Notes: generated from the sequence alone by a model not told the origin. Shown: positions 44,811 through 53,604, numbered from the stretch's first letter. The stretch is 64,000 bases of DNA from Telmatospirillum sp. J64-1 (GCF_006980715.1 NZ_SBHN01000010.1:62448-126447), one strand, 5' to 3'. Numbers and translations are program-made.

Positions 44811-45956
44811 TTAATGATTCATCGTGACGACGACCTTGATGGCATCGTCGATGCGCTCGCGGGCATAGCGCAGGGCGGTGGGCACTTCCTCCAGCGGGAA
44901 GGTGTGGGTGTGCAGCAGCTTGGCGTCGAAGCGGCCCATGGCCATCAGCGCACCGGCGCGATGCACGGCGCTCTTTCCTTCGCCGCGGATGCCGTAGAGG
45001 TAGATGTTGTTGCGCACCAGGGCGGCGACATCGACCTCGACGGGCTTGCCGGGGAAGGCGGCGAGGCAGATCTTGCCGCCGCGACGGACCATGCTGGCCG
45101 CTTCGTTCAGCGCGGCCGGGGCGCCCGAGCATTCGAGGACGTAATGCGCGCCAATGCCGCCGGTGATGCGGCGCACCGCTTCAACGGCATTCTCGTTGCG
45201 CACGTTGATGGTGTGGTCGGCGCCCAGCTTGCGGCCGATTTCCAGACGAGAATCGCGGGTGCCGGTCAGGATCACCGGGTCGGCGCCCAGGGCCTTGCCG
45301 ACGGCGACGCCCATCAGGCCGATCGGGCCGGGGCCGGTGACGACCAGGGCCTGGCCGGCGATCAGGCCGCCCAGCGCGTCCAGGCCGTACATGGCGGTGC
45401 CGGCGGTGACGATCAGGGTCGCCTCGGCATCCGAGATATGGTCGGGGACATGGACCAGGGTGTTGATGTGGTTCACGGCATATTCGGCGAAGCCGCCATC
45501 GGTGGTGAAGCCGTTGGCGCGGTGGCCCTTGTCCTGGTCGCCGTAGTTTTTGCCGTAGTTCAGGCAGGAGGTATACATGCCTTCGCGGCAGCGTTCGCAC
45601 TGGCCGCAACCGGCATGGATTTCCACCGCGACGCGGTCGCCGATTTTGAACTCGTCGACGCCACGGCCCAGCTTGACCACGGTGCCCATGTATTCATGGC
45701 CCGGCGTGAAGCCCTTCTCGAAGGGGGAACCGCCCTGGATCTGGGCCGGCAGGCCGTGGGAGATGATTTCCAGGTCGGTGGCGCAGACGGCCACGGCATC
45801 AATGCGGACCAGCACCTCACCCTTGCCCGGCTGCGGCACCGGCTTTTCCACCAGGGTCAGTTCGTCGGGCTTGCCCAACTGCCAGGCCTTCATCTTGGTG
45901 GGGATCTCGAAGGTCTTGGTCTGCGCCGTGTCCTTGTTGAGTACCAAATCGTCCAT
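44811..45956 (-). CDS. Zinc-dependent medium-chain alcohol dehydrogenase
   Basis: 381 residues. Catalytic zinc ligands are in VAVCATDLEI and FTPGHEYMGTVVKLG. The structural zinc site is CGQCERCREGMYTSC. The NAD(P) fold is ALVVTGPGPIGLMGVAVGKALGADPVILTG. The first 21 residues before MKAWQLGKPDELTLVEKPVPQPG are an extra head. The annotated ATG has AGGAGG ten bases upstream and is preferred over an internal ATG at 45893. It would oxidise a secondary alcohol or polyol at the entry of the pathway. It is the first structural gene of the cluster, 90 bp from iclR, and an operator-like box lies in its leader. Confidence 0.92.
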   Translation of the reverse strand: MDDLVLNKDTAQTKTFEIPTKMKAWQLGKPDELTLVEKPVPQPGKGEVLVRIDAVAVCATDLEIISHGLPAQIQGGSPFEKGFTPGHEYMGTVVKLGRGVDEFKIGDRVAVEIHAGCGQCERCREGMYTSCLNYGKNYGDQDKGHRANGFTTDGGFAEYAVNHINTLVHVPDHISDAEATLIVTAGTAMYGLDALGGLIAGQALVVTGPGPIGLMGVAVGKALGADPVILTGTRDSRLEIGRKLGADHTINVRNENAVEAVRRITGGIGAHYVLECSGAPAALNEAASMVRRGGKICLAAFPGKPVEVDVAALVRNNIYLYGIRGEGKSAVHRAGALMAMGRFDAKLLHTHTFPLEEVPTALRYARERIDDAIKVVVTMNH

Positions 45957-45972
45957 CTGACGGACTCCTCCT

Positions 45973-45998
45973 GTTTTCGCATTATGAAAATTGTTTTC
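45973..45998. promoter_or_regulatory. Operator-like element before the alcohol dehydrogenase (IclR-type box, copy 2)
   Basis: 26 bp: GTTTTC, then GCATTATG, then AAAA, ending TTGTTTTC. 21 of 26 positions match each of the elements at 46925-46950 and 31382-31407. The inner part is nearly palindromic (TTTTC...GAAAA). It lies 16 bp before the ATG and partly overlaps a CATAAT -10-like sequence. Confidence 0.65.
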
Positions 45999-46045
45999 GG
46001 CGCGTTGCGGTGAAAAAGCCGCAGGCCAGCGCCGTGTTCATGGGG

Positions 46046-46915
46046 CTAGGCGGCGTTCGCCCAGCCGAGTTGCCGGGAAATGGTGGCCGCGCATTCGGCG
46101 ACCTTGCTGCGGGTCCGGGCCAGGGCCTCGTCGGTGGCGCGCATGGTGGGGGTCGAGGAACTGACCGACGCCACCACCTTGCCGGTGCGGTCGTAGATCG
46201 GGGCGCCGATGCAGACAACGCCCGGCTGGAACTCCTCCCAATCCTCGGACCAGCCCTGTTCGCGCACCTTGGCCAGTTCGCGCTTCAGCTCCTCGACCGA
46301 GCAAATGGTGTGGTCGGTGAAGCGCTGCAGGCCGTGGCGGGCCAGCAATTCGGCCAGCACGTTCTCGCTCATATGGGCCAGGATCGCCTTGCCGGTGGCG
46401 GTGGCATGGGCGGCCTTGGACTTGCCCATCACGTCGCTGTCCACCTTGACCGCGTGCAGCGAGGGCAGCTTGGCCAGGGTCACCAGGTCGAAGGCCTCGA
46501 TCACCGCCAGATGCACCGATTCGCTGGTGACGCGGTTCAGTTCCTCCAGCGCGGGCATGGCGAAGGTGACCAGATGAAGCTGGCGGGACCGTCCCTCCGC
46601 CAATTCGAAGACCCGGTTGCCCAAAAGGTAGCGGCGGGTCTCGGGTTCTTGCGTGGCATAGCCGCGCCGTGCCAGGGTGGCGAGAAGGTGATGGCAGGTC
46701 GAGAAGTTCAGGCCGGTCTTGGCCGCTAGCTCGGTCAGCGCGACGGCATTGCGGCTGCTGGCCAGGGCTTCCAGGATGTCCAGCGCGCGGTCCACCGACT
46801 GGATGCCCTTGTTGGGCTGGCGCTTGGCGCCTTCTTCGGGGCCGGCGGGGAGAGCGGCCCCGACGGGCTGGACATCGGCGGTCTGAGCCGTTGCCTTGGT
46901 TTGCCCCTTTGCCAT
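46046..46915 (-). CDS. IclR family transcriptional regulator
   Basis: 289 residues from the ATG at 46915; GAGG lies five bases upstream, and an in-frame GTG sits two codons earlier. A winged helix-turn-helix occupies about residues 38-95 (SVDRALDILEALASSRNAVALTELAAKTGLNFSTCHHLLATLARRGYA). The IclR effector domain follows, with HLAVIEAFDLVTLAK, KAAHATATGKAILAHMSE and GVVCIGAPIYDRTGKVVASVSSSTPTMRA. IclR proteins repress or activate nearby catabolic operons. Here the gene is upstream of the cluster in the same direction and its own leader carries the shared operator box, so autoregulation is likely. Confidence 0.93.
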   Translation of the reverse strand: MAKGQTKATAQTADVQPVGAALPAGPEEGAKRQPNKGIQSVDRALDILEALASSRNAVALTELAAKTGLNFSTCHHLLATLARRGYATQEPETRRYLLGNRVFELAEGRSRQLHLVTFAMPALEELNRVTSESVHLAVIEAFDLVTLAKLPSLHAVKVDSDVMGKSKAAHATATGKAILAHMSENVLAELLARHGLQRFTDHTICSVEELKRELAKVREQGWSEDWEEFQPGVVCIGAPIYDRTGKVVASVSSSTPTMRATDEALARTRSKVAECAATISRQLGWANAA

Positions 46916-46924
46916 CGTCACCTC

Positions 46925-46950
46925 GTTTTCACAGTGTGAAAAGCGTTTTC
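46925..46950. promoter_or_regulatory. Operator-like element in the iclR leader (IclR-type box, copy 1)
   Basis: GTTTTC, then ACAGTGTG, then AAAA, ending GCGTTTTC. The core TTTTCACA-G-TGTGAAAA is a perfect palindrome about its central base. It lies between the promoter at 46962-46991 and the ATG, a position suited to repression. Confidence 0.7.
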
Positions 46951-46961
46951 TGATAGTTCTC

Positions 46962-46991
46962 AGCCTAGTCCCCGTCGGCGGAGCCTGTCAA
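46962..46991 (-). promoter_or_regulatory. Probable iclR promoter
   Basis: On the minus strand TTGACA (46986-46991), an 18-bp spacer and TAGGCT (46962-46967). The operator box starts 12 bp downstream. A further half-symmetrical TGAAAGTGCTTTTCA (46997-47011) lies upstream of the -35. The rest of the 46916-47247 gap holds only the Cys-rich gene's terminator. Confidence 0.5.
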
Positions 46992-47185
46992 CATCCTGAA
47001 AGTGCTTTTCATGACACTACTGCCAATGGTCATAGGCGAGTCTTAAGTGGCATTTTCCTATGGAAAATAGAGGCGGTGCCGCTTTCGCTGCGCCGCGTCA
47101 CGCTGCTTTTCGCCGGGATAAAGGGCAGGGGACTGCGGTTCCGCCCTGGGATGTGGGGGCAAGGCAGAGAAAGGTTTTTGCGATG

Positions 47186-47215
47186 CAAAAAGCCCTCGCA
47201 ACGACGGCGAGGGCT
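47186..47215 (-). terminator. Intrinsic terminator of the Cys-rich four-helix protein gene
   Basis: The stem AGCCCTCGC (47191-47199) pairs with GCGAGGGCT (47207-47215). It is followed on the minus strand by TTTTTGC. It lies about 30 bp past the stop of the gene at 47248. Confidence 0.8.
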
Positions 47216-47247
47216 TTGAAAGGGAGCGGAGAAAGAGGAAAGTTTTT

Positions 47248-47652
47248 TCAGCCTCCCATGCTCTGCAAGGCCTCCTGGCAGACCTGTTCGCAGCGGCGGC
47301 AGGCTTCGGCGCAGATGCGGCAATGCTCGTGCATTCCGGCATGCTTGTCGCATTCCTCGGCGCAAAGACGGCAGGCGGTCCGGCAGGCCTCGATGGTGCG
47401 GCGGATCACTTCCTCGTTCGATCCCGTCCGGCGCAGGGCCAGCGCGGCGGTGAGGGTGCAGAGATCGGCGCAGTCGAGGTCCAGGCGGATGCACTGGCGC
47501 AGGTCGGCGACCCTTTCCTCGGCCAGGCAGGCATCGGCGCAGGACGCGCAGGTCAGCGCGCAGGCGGCGCATTCCTCGATGCAGCGGATCAGGGCGTCGT
47601 TGGTGCTGCCCTTCACGTCGGGATGCGTCGCGATCATCTTGGCTACGGACAT
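47248..47652 (-). CDS. Four-helix bundle copper-binding protein (Csp/DUF326 family)
   Basis: 134 residues with 19 cysteines, mostly spaced as CxxxC along helices: CIEECAACALTCASCADAC, CIRLDLDCADLC, CRTACRLCAEECDKHAG, and HEHCRICAEACRRCEQVC. This spacing lines the inside of a four-helix bundle in copper storage proteins (Csp1/Csp3), which hold many Cu(I) ions. There is no signal peptide, so a cytoplasmic Csp3-like form is likely. The upstream neighbour on the same strand encodes a DUF305 protein, also linked to copper. Confidence 0.9.
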   Translation of the reverse strand: MSVAKMIATHPDVKGSTNDALIRCIEECAACALTCASCADACLAEERVADLRQCIRLDLDCADLCTLTAALALRRTGSNEEVIRRTIEACRTACRLCAEECDKHAGMHEHCRICAEACRRCEQVCQEALQSMGG

Positions 47653-47722
47653 ATCATCCTCCGGAAAGTGGGTGGTGCGGCGGTTTCGCCAGCAAACACC
47701 GTGTCCGGAGGATGGTTCGGCC

Positions 47723-48112
47723 CTACAGCCCTTTGCGTTGCAGCCACGCCTTCATGAAGGCGATCTCGCCTTCCTGGGCGGCGACGATTTCTTCGGCAAG
47801 CTTGCGGATTTCCGGGTCGCTGCCATGCTCCAGGGCGATGCGCGCCATGTCGATGGCGCCCTGGTGATGGGCGATCATGCCGCGCACGAAATCGATGTCG
47901 GCATCGCCGCTATAGACGATATCCATGCCCGCATGCATCCGGTCGTTGGCTTCCTTGTAGGCCCGGACCGCGGGAGAGGCGTCCTGGTCCTGGGTCGCGG
48001 CGGTGCCGTGACCGGCATGACCGCCGCCATGATGATGCGCCGACTGGGCGAAGACGGCGGGGGACAGGGCCATCATCGACGACAGGGCCAGGGCGGACAG
48101 CAGGGTCTTCAT
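47723..48112 (-). CDS. DUF305 family protein, exported (CopM-like)
   Basis: 129 residues from the ATG at 48112. The signal peptide is [23 protein letters not shown], followed by a His/Gly-rich metal-binding stretch ([13 protein letters not shown]). The DUF305 core is [50 protein letters not shown], with the metal-binding MIxHHxxAI motif. DUF305 proteins bind copper or silver in the periplasm. It is adjacent to the copper storage-like gene and diverges from a two-component system. Confidence 0.92.
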   Translation of the reverse strand: MKTLLSALALSSMMALSPAVFAQSAHHHGGGHAGHGTAATQDQDASPAVRAYKEANDRMHAGMDIVYSGDADIDFVRGMIAHHQGAIDMARIALEHGSDPEIRKLAEEIVAAQEGEIAFMKAWLQRKGL

Positions 48113-48165
48113 CGGGACTTCTCCAGTTTCGTGACGTCGTGATGCGCCGCATGGGACAGGAGAAA

Positions 48166-48242
48166 TGTCACGGGGTTGCGTCTGCCGGACGGAAAAGTGT
48201 GACAAAGTATGTCAGGATCGCGCAGCGCAACATTCTGTCACG
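48166..48242. promoter_or_regulatory. Cluster of TGTCA half-sites between the DUF305 gene and the two-component system
   Basis: TGTCA or its complement occurs at 48166-48170, 48200-48204, 48210-48214 and 48236-48240. Two of them form TGACA-N5-TGTCA (48200-48214). The region is the divergent promoter of both units, so these may be sites for the OmpR-type regulator encoded to the right. Confidence 0.45.
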
Positions 48243-48285
48243 CTTTTCATGATGGCCTCGACGGCGGCCTGCGTAAAATCGGCCC

Positions 48286-49011
48286 ATGGAGACTTCGCCG
48301 CATATCCTCGTCGTAGACGATAATCGAGAGATCCGCGACCTGCTGGGCCGCTTCCTGGTCAAGCACGGCCTGCGGGTCAGCAGCGCCCAGGACGGCAGGG
48401 CCATGCGCCGTGCCCTGGAGACCGGCCGCTTCGACCTCGTGGTGCTCGACCTGATGCTGCCGGGCGAGGACGGCCTCAGCCTGTGCCGCTGGCTGCGCGC
48501 CACCTCCCAGATACCCATCGTCATGCTGACGGCGATGGGCGACGAAACCGACCGCATCGTCGGGCTGGAGATGGGCGCCGACGATTACGTGCCCAAGCCC
48601 TTCAATCCGCGCGAATTGCTGGCGCGCATCAAGGCCGTCCTGCGCCGCGCGCAGGGCGTTCCGGCGCGGCCCGAGGACAAGGGCGGGACCGGCCGCCCCT
48701 ATTGCTTCGCCCAATGGCGCTTCGATGCGGCGCGGCGGGAGCTGGTGGGGGCGGACGGCATGGTGGTGCCGTTGAGTTCGGGCGAATTCGCCCTGCTGCT
48801 GGCCTTCGTCGAGCATCCCCGGCGGGTGCTCAGCCGCGACCAGCTTCTCGATCTGGCGCGGGGGCGGGCGGCGGCACCCTTCGACCGGGCGGTGGATACC
48901 CAGGTCAGCCGCCTGCGCCGCAAGATCGAGGAGGATGTGCGCGAGCCTGTCCTGATCAAGACCGTCTGGGGCGAGGGCTATATCTTCACCCCCGAGGTGA
49001 CGCGGCAATGA
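48286..49011 (+). CDS. OmpR-family response regulator
   Basis: 241 residues. The receiver has ILVVDDNREIRDLL (acidic pair), the phospho-acceptor Asp in DLVVLDLMLPGEDG, and the signalling Thr and Lys in VMLTAMG and VPKPFNPREL. The C-terminal winged helix is RRELVGADGMVVPLSSGEFALLLAFVEHPRRVLSRDQLLDLARG...AVDTQVSRLRRKIEED. No SD is seen before the ATG; TAAAAT at 48274-48279 is so close that the mRNA may be leaderless. The stop overlaps the kinase start (ATGA). Confidence 0.93.
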   Translation: METSPHILVVDDNREIRDLLGRFLVKHGLRVSSAQDGRAMRRALETGRFDLVVLDLMLPGEDGLSLCRWLRATSQIPIVMLTAMGDETDRIVGLEMGADDYVPKPFNPRELLARIKAVLRRAQGVPARPEDKGGTGRPYCFAQWRFDAARRELVGADGMVVPLSSGEFALLLAFVEHPRRVLSRDQLLDLARGRAAAPFDRAVDTQVSRLRRKIEEDVREPVLIKTVWGEGYIFTPEVTRQ

Positions 49012-50315
49012 GGCGGTTGCTGCCGCGCAGCCTGGCGGGCCAGACGGTGCTGGTGCTGCTGGTCGGCCTGACCGTCTCTCATCTTCTCAGCATGATCATC
49101 TATTCCGGCGACCGGATGGACACGCTGGCCCAGATGGATTCCCGCCATACAGCGGCGCGGGTGGCCGAGGTGGTGCGGCTGTTCGACGAAACGCCGCAGG
49201 ACTGGCACGAGCGGATGCTGCGCGCCATCGGCGGCCCGGACCTGGCGGTGAGCCTGAGCGAAGTTCCTGCCGTGGCGGAACAGGCCCAGTCCCGCCGTGC
49301 CCTGCTGATGCGCGATGCCCTGCGCCAGGATTTCGGGTCGCGTCCGATCCAGGCCATGGATGCACCGGTGGACGGTGCGCAAGGGCTCTACCGGGTCCAG
49401 GCCTCGGTGCGGCTGGAAGGCGGCGGATGGCTGAACTTCGCCCATGACGAAATGGTGCCGGCCGATCAATGGTCGCGCCATCTGTGGTCCATGGCGCTGA
49501 TGGCGGCGGGCGTGGTGGTGCTGTCGATCTGGGTGGTGCGGCGGCTGGCCGCGCCCCTGGCCGCCTTCGCGGGTGCCGCCGAGCGCCTGGGCCGCAATGT
49601 GGAGGCGCCGCCGCTGGTCGAGGACGGCCCCGACGAAGTGCGTCAGGCCGCGCGGGCCTTTAACCGAATGCAGGAACGCTTGCGCCGTCTGGTCGACAAC
49701 CGCACCCGCATGCTGGCCGCCATATCCCACGATTTACGCACGCCCATCACCCTGCTGAAGCTGCGCACCGAATTCATGGAGGATGAGGAGGAACGGGCCC
49801 GGATGCGGGAGACGTTGGACGAGATGGAGGCGATGGTCGCCTCGATCCTTGCCTTCGCCCGCGACGATGCCGCCCAGGAAGAGACGCGCGTCGTCGATCT
49901 GGCGGCCTTGCTGTCCAGCATCTGCGACGATTTCAGCGATGCCGGGGCCGAGGCGTCCTGCGAGGCGCCCCAGCGCCTGCCCGTCGAGGGCCGCCCCCTG
50001 GCCCTGAAGCGCGCCTTCACCAACCTGATTGGGAATGCCGTCAAATATGGCGGCGCGGTCAGGGTCCATGTCTCGGCAGGCGAAGGGGGTGCCAGGGTGG
50101 TGATCGAGGATCGGGGGCCGGGTATTCCCGAGGAGGAATTGCGGAAGGTGCTGCTGCCCTTCTACCGCGTCGAGGCTTCCCGCTCGCGGGAAACCGGCGG
50201 GGCCGGACTAGGCCTCTCCGTCGCCTCGTCCGTCATCCATGCCCATGGCGGCGACCTGTCGCTGAGCAATCGCGCCGAAGGAGGCTTGCGGGTGGTGGTG
50301 GATTTGCCGCTGTAG
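49008..50315 (+). CDS. Sensor histidine kinase, EnvZ-like
   Basis: 435 residues. Transmembrane segment 1 is at about 11-31 and segment 2 at about 160-180 (MALMAAGVVVLSIWVVRRLAAPL). A periplasmic domain of about 125 residues lies between, and HAMP follows. HisKA carries MLAAISHDLRTPITLLKLR. The ATPase has FTNLIGNAVKYG, DRGPGIPEEEL and GGAGLGLSVASSVIHAHGG. It overlaps the regulator gene by 4 bp. The signal is unknown; copper or envelope stress is suggested by the divergent DUF305 and Cys-rich genes. Confidence 0.92.
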   Translation: MRRLLPRSLAGQTVLVLLVGLTVSHLLSMIIYSGDRMDTLAQMDSRHTAARVAEVVRLFDETPQDWHERMLRAIGGPDLAVSLSEVPAVAEQAQSRRALLMRDALRQDFGSRPIQAMDAPVDGAQGLYRVQASVRLEGGGWLNFAHDEMVPADQWSRHLWSMALMAAGVVVLSIWVVRRLAAPLAAFAGAAERLGRNVEAPPLVEDGPDEVRQAARAFNRMQERLRRLVDNRTRMLAAISHDLRTPITLLKLRTEFMEDEEERARMRETLDEMEAMVASILAFARDDAAQEETRVVDLAALLSSICDDFSDAGAEASCEAPQRLPVEGRPLALKRAFTNLIGNAVKYGGAVRVHVSAGEGGARVVIEDRGPGIPEEELRKVLLPFYRVEASRSRETGGAGLGLSVASSVIHAHGGDLSLSNRAEGGLRVVVDLPL

Positions 50316-50371
50316 CGGGAAGACAATCTGCCTGCAGGATACCGGCAAAGCCGGTTCCTCCCGCACCAGCC

Positions 50372-50399
50372 CGTCATCCCCGCTTTCGCGGGAATGACG
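50372..50399. repeat. REP-like hairpin, third copy of the CGTCATTCCCGC family
   Basis: The arms CGTCATCCCCGC and GCGGGAATGACG flank a TTTC loop, with one mismatch. It lies between the convergent kinase and GlcG-like genes. Confidence 0.85.
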
Positions 50400-50429
50400 A
50401 GGAAAGGTTTTACAGGTTGTCCGTGCGGC

Positions 50430-50864
50430 TTATTCCCCGCCGGTATCGGCCACCAGGCCGACCGATTCGATGCCGGCGACGGCGCAGAGCTCGTCGTTCT
50501 CCGACAGGTCGCCGGTCACGCCCACGGCACCGACGATCATGCCGTCCTTGTCGCGGATCAGCACGCCGCCGGGCACCGGCACCATCTTGCCGCCGGCCAG
50601 GTCCGAGGCGGCATTCATGAAGGCGGGCATCTTGGCGGCACGGCGGGCCAGTTCACGTCCGCCGAAGCCCAGGCCCAGGGCGCCCCAGGCCTTGCCGATG
50701 GCGATTTCCGGACGCAGCAGGCTGGCATTGTCTTCGCGCTTCAGGACCTTGATCTGGCCGCCGGCATCCAGCACGACGACGGTCAGCGGCTGGAAACCTT
50801 TTTCCCGACCTGTCTGCAAGGCCTTGTCAACGATCGCATCGGCAGAGGATAGTGTCAGGCTCAC
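50430..50864 (-). CDS. GlcG/HbpS family heme-binding-like protein
   Basis: 144 residues from a GTG at 50864 that has AAGGAGAG in front. The family pattern is VVVLDAGGQIKVLKREDNASLLRPEIAIGKAWGALG, PAFMNAASDLAGGKMVPVPGGVLIRDKDGMIVGAVGVTGDLSENDELCAVAGI. GlcG is encoded in the glycolate operon of many bacteria and its role is not fixed. Here it diverges from malate synthase G, the enzyme that uses the glyoxylate made from glycolate, so a link with C2 metabolism is plausible. Confidence 0.88.
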   Translation of the reverse strand: MSLTLSSADAIVDKALQTGREKGFQPLTVVVLDAGGQIKVLKREDNASLLRPEIAIGKAWGALGLGFGGRELARRAAKMPAFMNAASDLAGGKMVPVPGGVLIRDKDGMIVGAVGVTGDLSENDELCAVAGIESVGLVADTGGE

Positions 50865-51002
50865 GGTGTCTCTCCTTCCTTCTTGGAGGGGGTAGAATTG
50901 CCGATTTGTATTCGATGTCAATGTCTGGCCGGAGGGAGCGTTGGAAAAGTTTGCACACAGCTTGACCGCCACGACGGCGTATAAGAAGAAAGGAGCGGAG
51001 CA

Positions 51003-53174
51003 GTGAGCTTGTGGATCGAGACCGGCAACATCCAGGTTGCCGCCGAACTTCACCACTTTATCGAACAAGAGGCTCTGCCCGGTACCGGCATCTCCTCCGG
51101 CCAGTTCTGGTCGGCCCTGGATGCCCTTCTGCACGACATGGCCCCGCGCAACAAGGCGCTGCTTGCCAAGCGCGACGAGTTGCAGGCCAAGATCGACGAA
51201 TGGTACCGCAGCCGGCGCGGCCAGCAGATCGACCTGGACGCCTATAAGGCCTTCCTGCGCGAAATCGGCTATCTGCTGCCCGAAGGCGAGGATTTCAGCG
51301 CCAGCACCAGCAATGTGGATACCGAGATCGCCCATACGGCTGGCCCGCAGCTGGTCGTGCCGGTGATGAACGCCCGCTATGCCCTGAACGCCGCCAATGC
51401 CCGCTGGGGCAGCCTGTATGACGCCCTGTACGGCACGGATGCCATCAGCGACGAAGACGGCGCCGAGCGTGGCGCGGGCTACAATCCGAAGCGCGGCGCC
51501 AAGGTCATCGCCTTCGCCCGCAACATCCTGGACCAGGCGGCGCCGCTGGAGACCGGCTCCCATGCCGAGTCCCTGTCCTATACGGTCGAGGACGGCGCCC
51601 TGCTGGTCGGCCTGCCCGACGACCAGATCGTCGGCTTGGCGGATCCGAGCAAATTCGTCGGTTATCGCGGCGATGCCTCGGCCCCGGAAGCGATCCTGCT
51701 GCGCAATAACGGCCTGCATCTGGAAATCCGCATCGACCGCAGCCATCCCATCGGCAAGGACGATCCGGCGGGCGTCGCCGACCTGGTGGTGGAATCGGCG
51801 CTGACCACCATCATGGACTGCGAGGATTCCATCGCCGCCGTGGACGCCGCCGACAAGGTCGCCGTCTACCGCAACTGGCTGGGCCTGATGAAGGGGACCC
51901 TGACGGCTTCCTTCCCCAAGGGCGGCAAGACCGTCGAGCGCAGCCTGGAAGGCGACCGCGTCTATACCGCCCCGGACGGCAGCACGTTGACCCTGCATGG
52001 CCGCAGCCTGATGCTGATCCGCAATGTCGGCCATCTGATGACCATCGACGCGGTGCGCCTGAAGGACGGCAGCCCGGCGCCGGAAGGCCTGCTGGATGCC
52101 ATGATCACCTCGCTGATCGCCATCCATGACCTGAAGGGCCTGGGCCGCCTGCGCAACAGCCGCGCCGGGTCGGTCTATATCGTCAAGCCCAAGATGCACG
52201 GTCCCGAGGAAGTGGCCTTCGCCAACGAACTCTTCGACCGCGTCGAGGATGCCCTGGGTCTGGCGCGCCATACCCTGAAGATCGGCATCATGGACGAGGA
52301 GCGGCGCACCACCGTCAACCTCAAGGAATGCATCCGCGCCGCCAAGAACCGCGTGGTCTTCATCAATACCGGCTTCCTCGACCGCACCGGCGACGAGATC
52401 CACACCGCCATGGAAGCCGGTCCGGTGGTCCGCAAGGCCGACATGAAGGCGACGGCCTGGATCAAGGCCTACGAGGACTGGAACGTCGATATCGGCCTGG
52501 CTTGCGGCCTGAAGGGCCGGGCGCAGATCGGCAAGGGCATGTGGGCGATGCCCGACCGCATGGCCGAGATGCTGAAGGTCAAGATCGGCCATCCGCAGGC
52601 CGGGGCCAACACCGCCTGGGTGCCGTCGCCCACCGCCGCCACCCTGCATGCGTTGCATTATCATCAGGTCGACGTGGCCGCCCGCCAGGAAGAACTGAAG
52701 AGCCGCAAGCGCGCCAGCCTGGACGACCTGCTGACCATTCCGCTGGCCGACCGCCCCAACTGGTCGGAAGAGGAAATCCAGCAGGAACTGGACAACAACG
52801 CCCAGGGCATCCTGGGTTACGTCGTCCGCTGGATCGACCAGGGCGTCGGCTGTTCCAAGGTGCCGGACATCCACAATGTCGGCCTGATGGAAGACCGCGC
52901 GACCTTGCGTATCTCCAGCCAGCACATGGCCAACTGGCTGCATCACGGCATCTGCACCGAGGAGCAGGTGATGGAGACCATGAAGCGCATGGCCGCCGTG
53001 GTGGACCGTCAGAATGCGGGCGATCCGGCCTATAAGCCCATGGCCGCCGATTTCGAGAACAGCATCGCCTTCAAGGCGGCTTGCGATCTCGTCTTCAAGG
53101 GCCGCGAGCAGCCCAGCGGCTATACCGAACCGCTGCTGCACCGCTATCGCCTTGAAGTGAAGGCGAAGGCGTAA
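51003..53174 (+). CDS. glcB: Malate synthase G
   Basis: 723 residues, the same length as E. coli GlcB. It condenses glyoxylate and acetyl-CoA to malate. Visible family blocks are [30 protein letters not shown] (Mg2+ site), [82 protein letters not shown] and [21 protein letters not shown]. The start is GTG with GGAGCGGAG in front. A strong terminator follows. It is a single gene opposite glcG. Confidence 0.97.
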   Translation: MSLWIETGNIQVAAELHHFIEQEALPGTGISSGQFWSALDALLHDMAPRNKALLAKRDELQAKIDEWYRSRRGQQIDLDAYKAFLREIGYLLPEGEDFSASTSNVDTEIAHTAGPQLVVPVMNARYALNAANARWGSLYDALYGTDAISDEDGAERGAGYNPKRGAKVIAFARNILDQAAPLETGSHAESLSYTVEDGALLVGLPDDQIVGLADPSKFVGYRGDASAPEAILLRNNGLHLEIRIDRSHPIGKDDPAGVADLVVESALTTIMDCEDSIAAVDAADKVAVYRNWLGLMKGTLTASFPKGGKTVERSLEGDRVYTAPDGSTLTLHGRSLMLIRNVGHLMTIDAVRLKDGSPAPEGLLDAMITSLIAIHDLKGLGRLRNSRAGSVYIVKPKMHGPEEVAFANELFDRVEDALGLARHTLKIGIMDEERRTTVNLKECIRAAKNRVVFINTGFLDRTGDEIHTAMEAGPVVRKADMKATAWIKAYEDWNVDIGLACGLKGRAQIGKGMWAMPDRMAEMLKVKIGHPQAGANTAWVPSPTAATLHALHYHQVDVAARQEELKSRKRASLDDLLTIPLADRPNWSEEEIQQELDNNAQGILGYVVRWIDQGVGCSKVPDIHNVGLMEDRATLRISSQHMANWLHHGICTEEQVMETMKRMAAVVDRQNAGDPAYKPMAADFENSIAFKAACDLVFKGREQPSGYTEPLLHRYRLEVKAKA

Positions 53175-53180
53175 AGGAAA

Positions 53181-53210
53181 ACGCCCCGGCCGAGAGGCCG
53201 GGGCGTTTTT
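53181..53210 (+). terminator. Intrinsic terminator of malate synthase
   Basis: An 11-bp perfect stem, ACGCCCCGGCC with GGCCGGGGCGT, a GAGA loop and a run of T residues. It starts 7 bp after the stop. Confidence 0.93.
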
Positions 53211-53235
53211 CAATGGACTGACTGGAAAGAAAAAA

Positions 53236-53604
53236 TCAGGCCGCCAGCGACTTGCCGTCCTTGGAGGTGCGGCGGGCGCCGGGATCGATGCGGACGGACA
53301 GCGGGCGGATGCGGCTGCGCTGGCTGCGCATGTCGCCGTAGGTGCCGTCGACGACGGCGGGAATGTCGCCGCGGGTCAGACCCATATCGGCCAGTTCCGC
53401 GTCGGTCAGGCCGTTCAGTTCCGCCTGCATCTTGCTACGCGCCACCCACTCGCGCAGCGGCGCGACAAGCGGGGCCAGGGCAGCGCCAACACCCCGGAAC
53501 GCCGACAGGCACACGGTGGCGAAGGCTTCGGCGCGGGCCTTGCGCGCGGCGGCCAAGACCTCGTTGGTGTCGTGGTAGAGGATGTCGGACTGGGAGGTAT
53601 TCAT
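53236..53604 (-). CDS. DUF1127 domain protein (YjiS-like)
   Basis: 122 residues. The DUF1127 core is WVARSKMQAELNGLTDAELADMGLTRGDIPAVV, an arginine-rich helix pair found in small regulators of phosphate or RNA metabolism in alphaproteobacteria. It is longer than the common 45-70 residue forms because of an N-terminal part (MNTSQSDILYHDTNEVLAAARKARAEAFATVCLSAF) and a basic tail. The start at 53604 fits the family's Asn/Ser-rich head. The 207 bp up to the next gene hold no recognised feature. Confidence 0.85.
   Translation of the reverse strand: MNTSQSDILYHDTNEVLAAARKARAEAFATVCLSAFRGVGAALAPLVAPLREWVARSKMQAELNGLTDAELADMGLTRGDIPAVVDGTYGDMRSQRSRIRPLSVRIDPGARRTSKDGKSLAA

Noticed and set aside
50865-53213. 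Very long antisense frame opposite malate synthase, running into the GlcG-like gene
   Set aside because: Only the last 144 residues match a family. The rest is a high-GC shadow of glcB, and a GTG with a good SD marks the real GlcG start.
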